Below, piece by piece: positions 1 through 8,445 of a stretch of 64,000 nt of DNA. Each line of letters begins with the position of its first letter. Positions within the stretch are counted from its first letter, which is position 1. The translations under genes and the position numbers were made by a program. This stretch comes from an uncultured Pseudomonadales bacterium. Its GTDB lineage: Bacteria > Pseudomonadota > Gammaproteobacteria > Pseudomonadales > Cellvibrionaceae. Where the stretch lies: NCBI GenBank assembly GCA_947488935.1, contig CANLBN010000002.1:682001-746000 (forward strand), read 5' to 3'. A model generated the notes under the pieces. That model was given only the letters and a program-made list of their open reading frames with translations, did not search any database and was not told the origin of the DNA.

Positions 1-1
1 C

Positions 2-811
2 GGTATTATGAATGTCAATGGCGACCCTATTCGTATGTTTTCTGAAAAAAATCCAGAAGATCTTCCATGGGAGAAACTGGGGGTCGATGTAGTACATGAA
101 TGCACAGGTATATTTGCAGACAAAGAAAAAGCTTTAGCGCATATAAGAGCAGGTGCTAAAAAAGTCATTATTTCTGCACCAGCGAATGGTGTTGATGCTA
201 CTGTTGTTTACGGTGTGAATCATGACGTGTTAACTGCCAGTGATACCGTTATTTCTAATGCATCTTGTACTACTAACTGTCTAGCGCCTCTTGCCAAAGC
301 GTTAAATGATTCCGTTGGCATAGAACAAGGATCAATGACCACTATTCATGCTTATACGAATGACCAAAACCTGAGTGATGTTTACCATGAAGATAAATAC
401 CGGGCACGCTCAGCAACCATGTCTATGATTCCGACGCAAACAGGAGCGGCTAAAGCTGTCGGCTTAGTTTTACCCGAATTAGTTGGCAAGTTAGATGGCA
501 TGGCAGTGAGAGTACCTCTCATTAATGTGTCTTTGGTTGACTTTAATTTTCTCGCTTCGCGTGACACATCGAATGAAGAAATTAATAACATTATTAAAGA
601 TGCAAGTAACGATAAAATGAAATCTATTTTATCCTATAACGAAGAACCTTTAGTTTCTATTGATTTTAATCACAATGCTTACTCCAGTAATTTTGATGCT
701 ACTCAAACTAAAGTGAGCGGCCGCTGGGTTAAAGTGATGTCTTGGTATGACAATGAATGGGGGTTTTCAAATCGTATGTTAGACAGCACCATTGCTCTAC
801 TCAAATCTTAA
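2..811 (+). CDS. gap: Type I glyceraldehyde-3-phosphate dehydrogenase (5' truncated by window edge)
   Basis: Catalyses NAD-dependent oxidative phosphorylation of glyceraldehyde-3-phosphate in cytosolic glycolysis/gluconeogenesis. About 268 residues are visible. The catalytic motif SNASCTTNC is intact (Cys about 87 of the visible part), followed by the active-site His in TTIHAYT and the C-terminal [12 protein letters not shown] signature. Family members are about 335 residues with the Cys near 150, so roughly 65 N-terminal residues, including the Rossmann GFGRIGR motif, lie left of the window. The first in-window ATG is internal, not the start. The downstream gene is convergent. Identification is secure; whether this is the glycolytic or a paralogous GAPDH cannot be decided from the fragment. 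Confidence 0.95.
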   Translation, partial: GIMNVNGDPIRMFSEKNPEDLPWEKLGVDVVHECTGIFADKEKALAHIRAGAKKVIISAPANGVDATVVYGVNHDVLTASDTVISNASCTTNCLAPLAKALNDSVGIEQGSMTTIHAYTNDQNLSDVYHEDKYRARSATMSMIPTQTGAAKAVGLVLPELVGKLDGMAVRVPLINVSLVDFNFLASRDTSNEEINNIIKDASNDKMKSILSYNEEPLVSIDFNHNAYSSNFDATQTKVSGRWVKVMSWYDNEWGFSNRMLDSTIALLKS

Positions 812-841
812 GCTAAGCTCGCTCATATAATTAATACATTC

Positions 842-868
842 TTTATTGCTGTTGATTTTGGCAATAAA
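842..868. terminator. AT-rich hairpin between convergent genes
   Basis: TTTATTGC and GCAATAAA form a perfect 8-bp stem with an 11-base loop in the gap between the gap gene and the convergent lipase gene. There is no clear U-tract on either side and the stem is weak, so a terminator role is only a guess from position. Confidence 0.25.
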
Positions 869-931
869 TTGGCTTCACCAGTGTTAAGACCGATTTATCG
901 TTAAATAAGGTATTTAATGCAATATCTTAAA

Positions 932-2179
932 TTATTTACTGACGGCATCTGCTAGTAATTGATTCAGTTTTTTAGCGACGTCTTGATTATTTAAAATATC
1001 TACATGCCCTTCATCATAACCAATAACTTTGGTCGCTTCTTCTTGTGCTCTAGAGTACAGTTGGCTTCGTAGCGTGACTGTTCCGTCAGAGTTAGCCCCA
1101 CCAAAAAAGCCTTCGTTACCTTTATGGCTAAACAAAAGATGGTATTCGGTTTTTTTATCTAAGGGTTGCTTATGAAGCGAATCAAGATAAGGACTGCCTG
1201 GCACCAGATCAAACCAAGAAGGTACGGCTACAGGCGCATATTTGGCCCCTTGGCTAGCCGCATTATGCCCAAGCCAAGGCGTAGAGATTGTTATAAAACT
1301 GATAATGTCCGTTGTTGTATGGCTAACGGTCCGATAATTAACAAAGCCACGAGAAACAAGGCCACCCATACTATGGGCCACTACCGCAATGCTTTCAAAA
1401 TTATACTTAGCTTTAAGCTCATCGACCGATTGAGCAAAAGATTTGCTGAGTAAATCGAGCCTAATACCAGACGGGTACTGCACAACCCATGGCTGAAATT
1501 TTTCACGATCTAATTGACTCAATTGATACAACCAATCATGGCCTGAACCACTAATACCATGAACAAACAGTACGGGAATTTTATTGGGGTCGTAATCTTC
1601 TAAAAAATAAATACCGCTATAGCCCTGCTGATGAAACTTAACGGGGTTCCACATGCCAAGAGAGCCAATTTCGGGCTTGAAATGAGAAATATCAACCACC
1701 TTACCTAAGTTAGAATCTTCTAACTCAATTTTTTTATGTGGCTTATTGGTAGCGAATAACTCAGGAAGATCTTTTTTGACTTGCTCAGAGCTTTTAAGCG
1801 TAATGGTTATATCAGAATACTCTTGCCCTGCTTTTGTCGATAATAACGTGGGCGAGCCAAACCAACCTACTCTCTCCCCCTCTTGTAATATAAAGTCTCG
1901 GTTATTATCTTCAAAGGCTAGTAAATAATAATTACCCTTAGGTACTGTTAATAAAAAATCGTTTTCGCCATAAACAACCGTATAGCTTTGTAGCTTGTAC
2001 TCTTTGTTTTCTGGTCGGCTTAAGGTAACAATAATAGGGACATTACTATTATTAACCGACGCCACTTGCCCACTGATGGTTACTACTGCATTGAGCTGAT
2101 TAACGTCTTCATTCAAACCAATAAACATACAGCCACTAAGGCTAAAACATAATAAAAGTGATAAGGTAAATGTTTTCAT
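932..2179 (-). CDS. Lipoprotein alpha/beta-hydrolase (lipase/esterase-like)
   Basis: Predicted membrane-anchored alpha/beta-hydrolase of 415 residues. The N-terminus is a lipoprotein signal with lipobox LSGC (Cys17). Residues about 30-130 look like a beta-rich accessory domain. The hydrolase domain starts near residue 200 with VLFVHGISGSGHDW (oxyanion region) and has the nucleophile elbow AHSMGG (Ser270). Likely triad partners are Asp365 (SDGTV) and His392 (EGHVDIL). This resembles triacylglycerol lipases and PGAP1-like esterases acting on lipids or esters at the cell envelope; the substrate cannot be read from sequence. The gene is monocistronic between convergent gap and co-directional gltS. 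A lipolytic rather than other esterase role is inference. Confidence 0.8.
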   Translation of the reverse strand: MKTFTLSLLLCFSLSGCMFIGLNEDVNQLNAVVTISGQVASVNNSNVPIIVTLSRPENKEYKLQSYTVVYGENDFLLTVPKGNYYLLAFEDNNRDFILQEGERVGWFGSPTLLSTKAGQEYSDITITLKSSEQVKKDLPELFATNKPHKKIELEDSNLGKVVDISHFKPEIGSLGMWNPVKFHQQGYSGIYFLEDYDPNKIPVLFVHGISGSGHDWLYQLSQLDREKFQPWVVQYPSGIRLDLLSKSFAQSVDELKAKYNFESIAVVAHSMGGLVSRGFVNYRTVSHTTTDIISFITISTPWLGHNAASQGAKYAPVAVPSWFDLVPGSPYLDSLHKQPLDKKTEYHLLFSHKGNEGFFGGANSDGTVTLRSQLYSRAQEEATKVIGYDEGHVDILNNQDVAKKLNQLLADAVSK

Positions 2180-2244
2180 TGCTTGTCCGTATAAATAAAG
2201 TGGGGTTAGTAGATTGAATACTTTCGTTACTATGTATCAATGTT

Positions 2245-3438
2245 TTAGCTAAGCCAGTTAAGGAATGTCTGAATAACAATGGCATTGGCAATATCAATAA
2301 AGAACGCGCCAATCAGCGGAATAATAATAAATGCCTGTGGTGAAGCGCCGTATTTTCCAGTGACTGCTGTCATATTAGCAATAGCGGTAGGTGTTGCTCC
2401 TAACGCTAGCCCAGCGTATCCGGCAGACATAACAGCCGCATCATAACTTTTGCCTAATACACGAAACACAACAAATACCGTAAACACGATAACCACCACA
2501 ACTTGCGCTGCTAGCAGAAAAAGAATGGGTATCGCCAAATCAATTAATGTCCACAATTGCAAGCTCATAAGCGACATCGATAAAAACAAGCCCAAACTAA
2601 AGTCCGACAATAAAGCGAGCGTGGGCGTGCCCGTGGGCCATTTTATGTTTTTCCACAAATACGGTACGGTATTCGTCAGGAGGATACCACCAAAAAGGCA
2701 AGGCACAAATACCGGTAATTTAAACCCTAAATACTCCGAAAGCTCGTGTAAGTACAAGCCAATACCAATTGCGATACAAAGCACTAATAAAACAGAATAA
2801 GCTGAGCTTACGGTTATTTTTTCGTCTTTATCTTGGGCAAACCCTATTGATACTTGCTCCTTACTGTTTGGCGTTAAGTTATGGCGTTTGATCAAATAAT
2901 TAGCCAGTGGCCCACCGGCAATACCGCCAAGCACCAAACCAAAAGTCGCGCAGGCTATACCAATCTCTATTGCGTTAGTGATACCAAAGTTTTCACTAAA
3001 GGTAGGAGCCCACGCGATAGCAGTACCATGCCCCCCGCTTAAAGAGACAGACCCACCAAGCACGCCTGTTTGAATATCAAGCCCAGTCGCAAGAGCACTG
3101 CCTATACCTGTTAAATTCTGAATACATAAATAGACAATGGCAACGATCAATAATATAAAAAGAGCTTTACCACCTTGTAACAAAGTAGCAAAACGTGCCG
3201 ACAAACCTACACAGGTAAAAAATACAACGAGTAATGCATCGCGTTGACCTAAAGAGAAATCAACCTTCAGATCAAAAATAAGAAAAATACCGCTAAATAC
3301 AATAGAGGCTAAAACCCCACCAGTAACGGATTCAGGAATACTGTAGTGGCGAAAGAAAGCTATTTTTTGATTGAGGTATCGACCTAAAAATAATACCAAT
3401 ATGGCAATAATGACTGTTTCTCGTGCGTTTAAATCCAA
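2245..3438 (-). CDS. gltS: Sodium/glutamate symporter GltS
   Basis: Inner-membrane Na+-dependent glutamate carrier of the ESS family, 397 residues, the usual length. It is almost entirely hydrophobic with about ten membrane segments. The two conserved reentrant-type glycine-rich stretches are present: GGSVSLSGGHGTAIAWAP near residues 130-145 and a GYAGLALGATPTAIANM-type segment near 340-355. The start is a TTG preceded by AGGA about nine bases upstream; no in-frame ATG is better placed. The neighbours are unrelated, so it is probably transcribed alone. Family assignment is confident; glutamate specificity is inferred from the family. Confidence 0.92.
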   Translation of the reverse strand: MDLNARETVIIAILVLFLGRYLNQKIAFFRHYSIPESVTGGVLASIVFSGIFLIFDLKVDFSLGQRDALLVVFFTCVGLSARFATLLQGGKALFILLIVAIVYLCIQNLTGIGSALATGLDIQTGVLGGSVSLSGGHGTAIAWAPTFSENFGITNAIEIGIACATFGLVLGGIAGGPLANYLIKRHNLTPNSKEQVSIGFAQDKDEKITVSSAYSVLLVLCIAIGIGLYLHELSEYLGFKLPVFVPCLFGGILLTNTVPYLWKNIKWPTGTPTLALLSDFSLGLFLSMSLMSLQLWTLIDLAIPILFLLAAQVVVVIVFTVFVVFRVLGKSYDAAVMSAGYAGLALGATPTAIANMTAVTGKYGASPQAFIIIPLIGAFFIDIANAIVIQTFLNWLS

Positions 3439-3497
3439 TTTTTAGGTCCTATGGGTATATAAGTATTGTTTTTTATTGTTAGCTTTACTGGTCATAT

Positions 3498-4298
3498 TTA
3501 GTTTGAGTTATAACCAAACTCTTTGCTACGAAGCACTTCTTTCCAGAAGGTTTCTCTACTGCGAATTTGGTCATCTGTGCTATGGGTATCAGCGATTTCC
3601 AAAATTGAATATTGGAAGTGATTCTTATGATCAACCCCCTTCTCTTTAAGTACCGCTTTTAACTCCTTATTACCACCATGACCATCGTTAGCATAATCAG
3701 ACCATCGTTGCCAAATACCAGAGCTACCGACAGCACTACCGACATATTGCTTGCCGCATGAATTATCGGTAATTAGATAAACACCCTTAACACTGGATAA
3801 GGCGCCATGCCAAGTTTGGACACCCTGCTCAATAATAGACTGTAGCCGTGTATTACTGATGCAAACACTGTTGTAGCCGGGAAAATTTTCAATCGTTAAA
3901 CGCGTCGGTAAAATCTCAGCGACCTCGAACTCACCACCATCTTGTTTTCCTATTAGGTATGAAGCGCGACCAATTCGATTATGGTGAACGACAATTCGAC
4001 CAATTAAGTCATCCTGCCCAGCTAATAACGCTGTAGAATAATCAATGTGCTTATCTGATACCTTTTTATGCCCCAGTATTTTATAAACTCCGGCAAATAA
4101 CCATTTATCTCGCCTGAGTTCGATTAAGGAAATTACCATTTTGCACTGAAAATTTCTTTGGGTTTGATACTCCTGCCACTTTTTAAAAGTATTACTAAAA
4201 AATGCCTCAAGTGGATCACCTGTAGCTAAGTGAACTTTGTAGTTACCCATATCAACATCGATTTTCGATGCTTTTAAAAAATCTGTAAGTTTAATCAC
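3498..4298 (-). CDS. GIY-YIG domain protein with unknown N-terminal domain
   Basis: A 266-residue protein whose C-terminal 100 residues form a GIY-YIG nuclease-type domain: GVY at 172-174, YVG at 185-187, a candidate catalytic Arg199 (WQRWSDY) and a candidate metal-binding Glu249 (SRETFW). Residues 1-160 match no family I recognise. The start is a GTG with AAAGGA eight bases upstream. Proteins with this architecture are widespread as stand-alone genes in accessory regions; roles in DNA cleavage or phage defence are possible but unproved. A 7-bp inverted repeat lies about 35-60 bases upstream. There is no operon partner. Confident on the domain, not on the function. Confidence 0.75.
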   Translation of the reverse strand: MIKLTDFLKASKIDVDMGNYKVHLATGDPLEAFFSNTFKKWQEYQTQRNFQCKMVISLIELRRDKWLFAGVYKILGHKKVSDKHIDYSTALLAGQDDLIGRIVVHHNRIGRASYLIGKQDGGEFEVAEILPTRLTIENFPGYNSVCISNTRLQSIIEQGVQTWHGALSSVKGVYLITDNSCGKQYVGSAVGSSGIWQRWSDYANDGHGGNKELKAVLKEKGVDHKNHFQYSILEIADTHSTDDQIRSRETFWKEVLRSKEFGYNSN

Positions 4299-4330
4299 TC
4301 AATTATTCCTTTAAACATAATACCTCAATA

Positions 4331-4356
4331 ATCTTTGATGTGCCCGCGCCAAAGAT
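4331..4356. promoter_or_regulatory. Inverted repeat upstream of the GIY-YIG gene
   Basis: ATCTTTG and CAAAGAT are perfect 7-bp arms around a 12-base spacer, 33-58 bases upstream of the GTG start. It could be an operator; no regulator gene is adjacent. Confidence 0.2.
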
Positions 4357-4561
4357 GTGATGATTGACTGATTAATAGCTTTTAAGCATACGGGCCAAGT
4401 CTAATGAGATGACCCTAGAATTCCTGGCGCTACTGCAGGAACAAGAAGGATCAAACTTAAGGATATGACATGCTTTTTCATGAGAATAATTATACACAAG
4501 TAATTACAAATCACTGGCACTGTTGAATGTAGCGTATTAGGATACGTATTCTAACTCTGAC

Positions 4562-4990
4562 ATGTACCATAAAATGATAAATCACCACGCTCAAAACCTT
4601 AAACGCCTTTATCGTTTTGCAACCTTGATAACCCTTGGGTTATTGATTGTGACTTGTACACATACCCCCCAAGTCAGCGAAGATAAACCACCGTTTATCA
4701 ACGAACTCATTATCACCAATAAAACAGATGGTGCACTAAAAGAGGTCAGATTAAACGTATTGGATACGAAACGGTTTATTGCTTGCAGTATCATATTACC
4801 CAAGACAGCCTGCTCTCTTGGTTTTAAAAAAACCAGTTTAGAAGAGCACCCAACGACTCTAACGTGGAGTCAAAATTCGAACGTGTATACACGTCGGGTT
4901 AAGGCACTTAATGCACAGCCAGAGAGAGAAGTATCAACGGTCCATGTTGATATACATGATGACGGTAAGCTATCTACTTACTTTAAATAG
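4562..4990 (+). CDS. Small hypothetical envelope protein
   Basis: A 142-residue protein of no family I recognise. The N-terminus has basic residues followed by a hydrophobic stretch (about 18-31) ending at Cys32 in the context LIVTC. That is lipobox-like, but with Thr at -1 it is atypical, so it may be either a poor lipoprotein signal or an uncleaved anchor. The remainder (NELIITNKTDGALKEVRLNV and onwards) looks beta-rich, with two further Cys residues near 75 and 85 that could form a disulfide. It is the only plus-strand gene in this stretch and converges on the Sel1-like gene 21 bases away. No function is proposed. Confidence 0.5.
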   Translation: MYHKMINHHAQNLKRLYRFATLITLGLLIVTCTHTPQVSEDKPPFINELIITNKTDGALKEVRLNVLDTKRFIACSIILPKTACSLGFKKTSLEEHPTTLTWSQNSNVYTRRVKALNAQPEREVSTVHVDIHDDGKLSTYFK

Positions 4991-5011
4991 ATTCTTAATG
5001 ATATGCTCTTG

Positions 5012-5530
5012 CTAAAGTTTTTTACGATATATTTTTATTTGCTTAAGTATCTCTGCATCCCCTTCTGACTTTTCATCTATGCCATTAAATATTAAATAAG
5101 CTTTTTCGCAATGTTTTTTAGCTTTAGATCGATCAAAAGTGGGCTGGTTATCGTCTGCATAGGCATGGCAAAGATGATATTCTGATTCATATTGACCTAG
5201 TAAAATAGCTTTATTCCAAAATTCAATTGCTTGATTTTTATCTTCTTTAATACCGTAACCAAAGAATTTTAAATATCCCAAATTATTTAATACATCGATT
5301 TGAAGGTGTTTGTATTCGAGGTTCACCTCTTTTATCGCAGCTAACTCTTCCCAAGCCTTCGCAGACTTATCGTAGTCTTTATTTCGATAATGGCATGTTC
5401 CAGTATAAAAAAGTTGTTGTGCTATATCATCCTCTTTAGAAAGGCCATTTGCTTCAAAAGAGCAATCCTCTTTAGCAAACACGGATACGGATAAACTTGC
5501 TAGAAGAACAAATATAAATACTTTATACAT
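5012..5530 (-). CDS. Periplasmic Sel1/TPR-like repeat protein
   Basis: A 172-residue secreted protein: a signal peptide ends at about VFA-KED (residue 19), followed by alpha-helical repeats of the Sel1/TPR kind. Typical segments are AQQLFYTGTCHYRNKDYDKSA, a central NNLGYLKFFGYGIKEDKNQA with the Sel1 glycine pattern, and AYADDNQPTFDRSKAKKHCEKA. Such proteins are usually protein-interaction modules in the periplasm. There is no enzymatic motif. It lies first after a 43-base cassette-like element at its 5' side, so it may belong to the accessory block. Fold-level identification only. Confidence 0.6.
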   Translation of the reverse strand: MYKVFIFVLLASLSVSVFAKEDCSFEANGLSKEDDIAQQLFYTGTCHYRNKDYDKSAKAWEELAAIKEVNLEYKHLQIDVLNNLGYLKFFGYGIKEDKNQAIEFWNKAILLGQYESEYHLCHAYADDNQPTFDRSKAKKHCEKAYLIFNGIDEKSEGDAEILKQIKIYRKKL

Positions 5531-5544
5531 AACTATCCCAAAAA

Positions 5545-5587
5545 TAACGCACGCCTAAGCGAAGTAGCTTTGCAGCACCCGGCGACC
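5545..5587. repeat. 43-base attC-like element A
   Basis: Starts with TAACGCACGCC and ends with CGGCGACC. A second element of exactly the same length and matching ends (TAACGCC...CGGCGACC) lies at 6388-6430, with different middles. Both sit at the 3' side of minus-strand small genes; this one contains the last codons and stop of the lipoprotein gene. The size, conserved ends and variable centre resemble integron attC sites, but no integrase gene is in the window. Confidence 0.3.
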
Positions 5588-5956
5588 AAAGGAAGCGTAC
5601 TTTAACCGCTTGATGTATTGTTTAAATATCAGAGTTTCTGGCTCGATAGCCGGTTCAAATATAAATACTTCATTGTTCTTACACTTGATTTCTAATACTG
5701 TTTTTTTAGGTAAATTATAAAATAACTTCTCTTTTATCTGATCGTTAACTTTTGCCTCAGTAGAGCCTTCTTTTGGGTCCAAGTAAGTAACGTCATTACT
5801 TACTTTAATTATTGTACACGGTAAATTTATTGTAACTATATCAGCAATTATTGCTAGATTTTTTGTTTTTCCGGTTATCGTATTATCTGGTCTATCTTTA
5901 ATTGAGCACGATTGACTACTTACGATGATCAAAAATAAAATAAGTGTTTTACCCAT
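5555..5956 (-). CDS. Hypothetical small lipoprotein
   Basis: No family recognised. The internal ATG at 5956 is chosen because it puts a clean lipoprotein signal at the very N-terminus (MGKTLILFLIIVSSQSC), with the lipidated Cys at residue 17. It overlaps the upstream gene's stop by eight bases, typical of translational coupling. An earlier in-frame ATG at 5989 would add eleven residues. The mature part is about 115 residues, mixed beta/alpha, with a lone Cys pair (TINLPCT, EIKCKN). Its coupling to the DUF2262-like gene suggests a two-gene cassette; an immunity or antitoxin-type partnership is speculation. Confidence 0.45.
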   Translation of the reverse strand: MGKTLILFLIIVSSQSCSIKDRPDNTITGKTKNLAIIADIVTINLPCTIIKVSNDVTYLDPKEGSTEAKVNDQIKEKLFYNLPKKTVLEIKCKNNEVFIFEPAIEPETLIFKQYIKRLKYASFGRRVLQSYFA

Positions 5957-6371
5957 ACATTTGCAAGTATTCAAAACTCTCACCATCAAATACTTGAGGA
6001 ATTAATGAATGGCCTCCAAACATGTTGTTCTCGCTGTAGAAAAAATCTACGCTATCTGTAGATAAAAAATTTATGCCATCTAGTCGGAGATTTTTATCAA
6101 ACTCCTCTGCTGAGAGTAGTGGCTCATCATCTTCACGCCAATCTTCGTTGTAGGAATCCAAGCTATTTTCAACAACGTATTTTCTGGCTTTTTTGTCGTA
6201 ATTCTCCAAGAAAGAAAGAAATTTTCTGGCTAGAGCCATAGTGATTTCTGGATCTTCACCATCTGGATCGAGGTGAATACAGACTTCATGCCCTTTAAAA
6301 ATAAAGCGGCTTTTAAAGGAGCCTTCAATTCTTTCGTCTGCTTTCAACTCTTCTAGAACTTTTTCGTACAT
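5949..6371 (-). CDS. DUF2262-like cytosolic protein
   Basis: A 140-residue acidic soluble protein. The pattern FIFKGHEVCIHLDPDGED, then ALARKFLSFLENYDKKARKY, NEDW...LSAEEFDKNL, and a late FGGHSLIPQVF is what I associate with DUF2262, a family of unknown function often found as solitary accessory genes. There is no signal peptide or catalytic motif. It ends eight bases inside the following lipoprotein gene, so the two are likely co-translated. A 43-base attC-like element lies just upstream of its start. The family assignment is from memory and unverified. Confidence 0.5.
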   Translation of the reverse strand: MYEKVLEELKADERIEGSFKSRFIFKGHEVCIHLDPDGEDPEITMALARKFLSFLENYDKKARKYVVENSLDSYNEDWREDDEPLLSAEEFDKNLRLDGINFLSTDSVDFFYSENNMFGGHSLIPQVFDGESFEYLQMYG

Positions 6372-6387
6372 AGCTTTCTCTGACGTC

Positions 6388-6430
6388 TAACGCCACGGTA
6401 AACAGCACAGCAACGTGAAGTGCGGCGACC
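6388..6430. repeat. 43-base attC-like element B
   Basis: The twin of element A: starts TAACGCCACGG, ends AGTGCGGCGACC. Internal pairing is possible (CGGT with ACCG, and GCAC with GTGC nested inside). Read on the minus strand, the flank gives GGCGTTAGAC, containing a GTTRRRY-type core as in integron attC R' boxes, and the opposite side has ATAACAAAAA. It lies 3' of the 6489-6884 gene and 5' of the DUF2262-like gene, as a cassette junction would. Confidence 0.35.
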
Positions 6431-6488
6431 GATAGGGAGTGAATTTAATGTTTTTGTTATGTTTTCTATTACCTAGTTTAATTAATAT

Positions 6489-6884
6489 TTACTCATTAAC
6501 GATAGTTAGCTCTTTACCACGTTTAATTAATGGTTCTAATGTGCGGTCTTTCATTGTATTAACCCAAGAGCCTGTGCACCATTTTTCACTCCGATTTAAC
6601 CATGTAATTGCACATCGAACCTGTTCAATATTTGCATTTTCAGCGTTTGCTATAACGTCTTTAATTTTATGTTTTCGATATTCGCTATAGATCCATTTTG
6701 ATCTTGCAATATAGCTCATTAAATCATGCAAAGACTGAGGGTAATCAGGGTGATGCTTTTCCCAAACTATATTTAAACACTCACCTTGGGTCTTATTTAA
6801 TAATTTCTCGATTTCTATAATTTGCTTATATAACTCATTCATAAAGAAAAGCATAACAGTATGGTTAGGCATAACTCCGACCAT
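6489..6884 (-). CDS. Small hypothetical protein
   Basis: Up to 131 residues, alpha-helical and Trp-rich (IVWEKHHPDYPQSLHDL, WIYSEYRKHKIKDVIANAENANIEQVRCAITWLNRSEKW). No family recognised, no signal peptide or membrane helix. The start is uncertain: ATG at 6884 gives the longest form, while ATG at 6842 gives a more natural N-terminus (MNELYKQIIEIEKLL). Neither has a good ribosome site. A 7-bp hairpin directly precedes the long start. Its position next to element B suggests a mobile-cassette gene. Confidence 0.45.
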   Translation of the reverse strand: MVGVMPNHTVMLFFMNELYKQIIEIEKLLNKTQGECLNIVWEKHHPDYPQSLHDLMSYIARSKWIYSEYRKHKIKDVIANAENANIEQVRCAITWLNRSEKWCTGSWVNTMKDRTLEPLIKRGKELTIVNE

Positions 6885-6903
6885 ATGGCAGTTTTTCTGC
6901 CAT
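6885..6903. repeat. Short perfect hairpin with T5 loop
   Basis: ATGGCAG and CTGCCAT form a 7-bp perfect stem around TTTTT, abutting the longest start codon of the adjacent minus-strand gene. It may be an mRNA leader structure if the start is at 6842, or part of a cassette boundary. Confidence 0.3.
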
Positions 6904-7144
6904 TGGCTACATTAAATCATATCAAATTCAAAGACTTATAACACTTATTTAAAAAATTCTTTAATATATAAGAGAAGCCTTTTTAAATGCGTTGTTAACG
7001 AAGATATAATTTGTTATTTATCAATAGCTTAAGAGTTAAATCTAATGTGATTTGTCGATTGATTCCTTAGATCAAGTGGCAATCGAATTGTAATCGACGA
7101 CGGGCTGCTAGAAGATATCTTAATTCTACCTCGTGGCTCGTCAT

Positions 7145-8029
7145 CTAACGAATGAGTTCGGTAAGTATTTTTCTCCAATGAATTAAGGGAAATATATGCG
7201 CCGTATTTTTTAAAACCCGTAGCCTGCTATTAGGTAATATAGAGTGCTGATACTCACCTTGTACTAACGGGACGTTTTCATCTATTTCACCTTGCCATAT
7301 GTCTATTCTTGCACTTATATCCTGCAGCTTGAACCCCCACTGATTATTAATAATGATATCGTCTTCAGTCGGGCCTTGTGGCCCTTGACGATAACCTTCT
7401 TTGATATTTGTGCCCATCAAGCACTGGAGGGCTGGGCTTTTTGCAACAGCTAAGTTATCTTCAGATTCACCATGGGCTAACATTGCGCCAACTTCTTCGG
7501 GTGATTTGCTATCGAGTAATTCTTTCATAGAACGTCGAAATGGGTATATGCGCTCAGGGTTTTCTCTCGAATCAGCCATCCATGATTTAATGTGCTCGTT
7601 TAATCCCTTATAAGGCTCTGGCCTATCCGCTGGCGCAATACCACTTAAAATTGCGCCAGCGATAACTCTCTTTGGTAACATGCAAGCACATGCTAGAGCA
7701 TAGGCTCCACCTGCAGACCAGCCTTCGACGTAGAATTTATCTAGACTCAAGTGATCTGCTAACAATGCAACATCTTTTGGCCAGTCAATTAACGTTCTGT
7801 GTTTTTTAAAATCAGACATCCCATGACCAGGCCTATCTATTGCAATAAACTTTACACCAATTTCCTCCAACATTAATTGGTCGCCTGGCCATTCTAACCT
7901 TGATCCTCCTGATCCATTGAAATGAAAAACAGGAGCACCATCTGTAAGACCATACTCTGCATAAGCCAGAACCCGCCCATCAGGTAATTTGATAGTTTTA
8001 AGATTGAGGTCGTTAGTCTTCATAGTCAT
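7145..8029 (-). CDS. Alpha/beta-fold hydrolase
   Basis: A cytosolic alpha/beta-hydrolase of 294 residues, the standard length of single-domain members. It shows the oxyanion region FHFNGSGGSRLEW near residues 33-45, the strand-loop IDRPGHGMSD, the nucleophile elbow GWSAGGAYA (Ser about 107), a late Asp in IWQGEIDENVP and a final His in NTAHIFPL. No signal peptide. The substrate is unknown; epoxide hydrolase, esterase and C-C hydrolase relatives all share this pattern. Two ATGs two codons apart (8029, 8023) are equally plausible starts. It is transcribed alone, downstream of a gap that carries a 9-bp inverted repeat 62-92 bases before the start. Confidence 0.8.
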   Translation of the reverse strand: MTMKTNDLNLKTIKLPDGRVLAYAEYGLTDGAPVFHFNGSGGSRLEWPGDQLMLEEIGVKFIAIDRPGHGMSDFKKHRTLIDWPKDVALLADHLSLDKFYVEGWSAGGAYALACACMLPKRVIAGAILSGIAPADRPEPYKGLNEHIKSWMADSRENPERIYPFRRSMKELLDSKSPEEVGAMLAHGESEDNLAVAKSPALQCLMGTNIKEGYRQGPQGPTEDDIIINNQWGFKLQDISARIDIWQGEIDENVPLVQGEYQHSILPNSRLRVLKNTAHIFPLIHWRKILTELIR

Positions 8030-8349
8030 AAGACTCTGATAATATCGAGGAAAGCCCCCCCCTAATCACTATTCAAGAGGGCCCTGCTTATATGGTAGAA
8101 CTAGTTGAAGAATCTACCATAAGTCAATGAATTCATTAAATAAAATATAATCCAGCTTGTTTTCATCAATAAACTATTACAGGGTTCTGAGGCTAAGAAA
8201 ACATTATTTTATTTATAGTTATTATGGCCGTATTCACACTATCATCGACCTATAATAGTTATACAGTTAGATGCTAATCCAATTAATCTGATAGTAAAAT
8301 TTATCAGTTTATTGAGCTATTAAATAAGTGCAATAATCTTAGTGCCATA
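8030..8349. other. Intergenic region with a 9-bp inverted repeat
   Basis: No gene was found. TATGGTAGA (8091-8099) and TCTACCATA (8113-8121) are perfect inverted arms around a 13-base spacer, in promoter position for the hydrolase gene. The rest is AT-rich and featureless apart from the 3' flank of the small peptide gene. Confidence 0.4.
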
Positions 8350-8433
8350 TTACAAATAGATAAATGAAACTAACCCAATACTGATAAATGCTATCGTTAA
8401 AAGAAAGATAATCATACCAATTTTTGAGTGCAT
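8350..8433 (-). CDS. 27-residue single-span membrane peptide following the ferric-reductase-like gene
   Basis: An ATG preceded by AAGG with seven bases spacing starts only 12 bases after the reductase stop codon and encodes MHSKIGMIIFLLTIAFISIG followed by LVSFIYL. It has a short polar N-terminus and one hydrophobic helix of about 22 residues. The good ribosome site, tight spacing and uninterrupted hydrophobic segment argue for a real gene. By analogy with small subunits of respiratory complexes (CydX, CcoQ/CcoM-type peptides), it could stabilise the adjacent b-haem membrane reductase. That role is inference; no homology is claimed. Confidence 0.55.
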   Translation of the reverse strand: MHSKIGMIIFLLTIAFISIGLVSFIYL

Positions 8434-8445
8434 AGGTGGGCCTTA

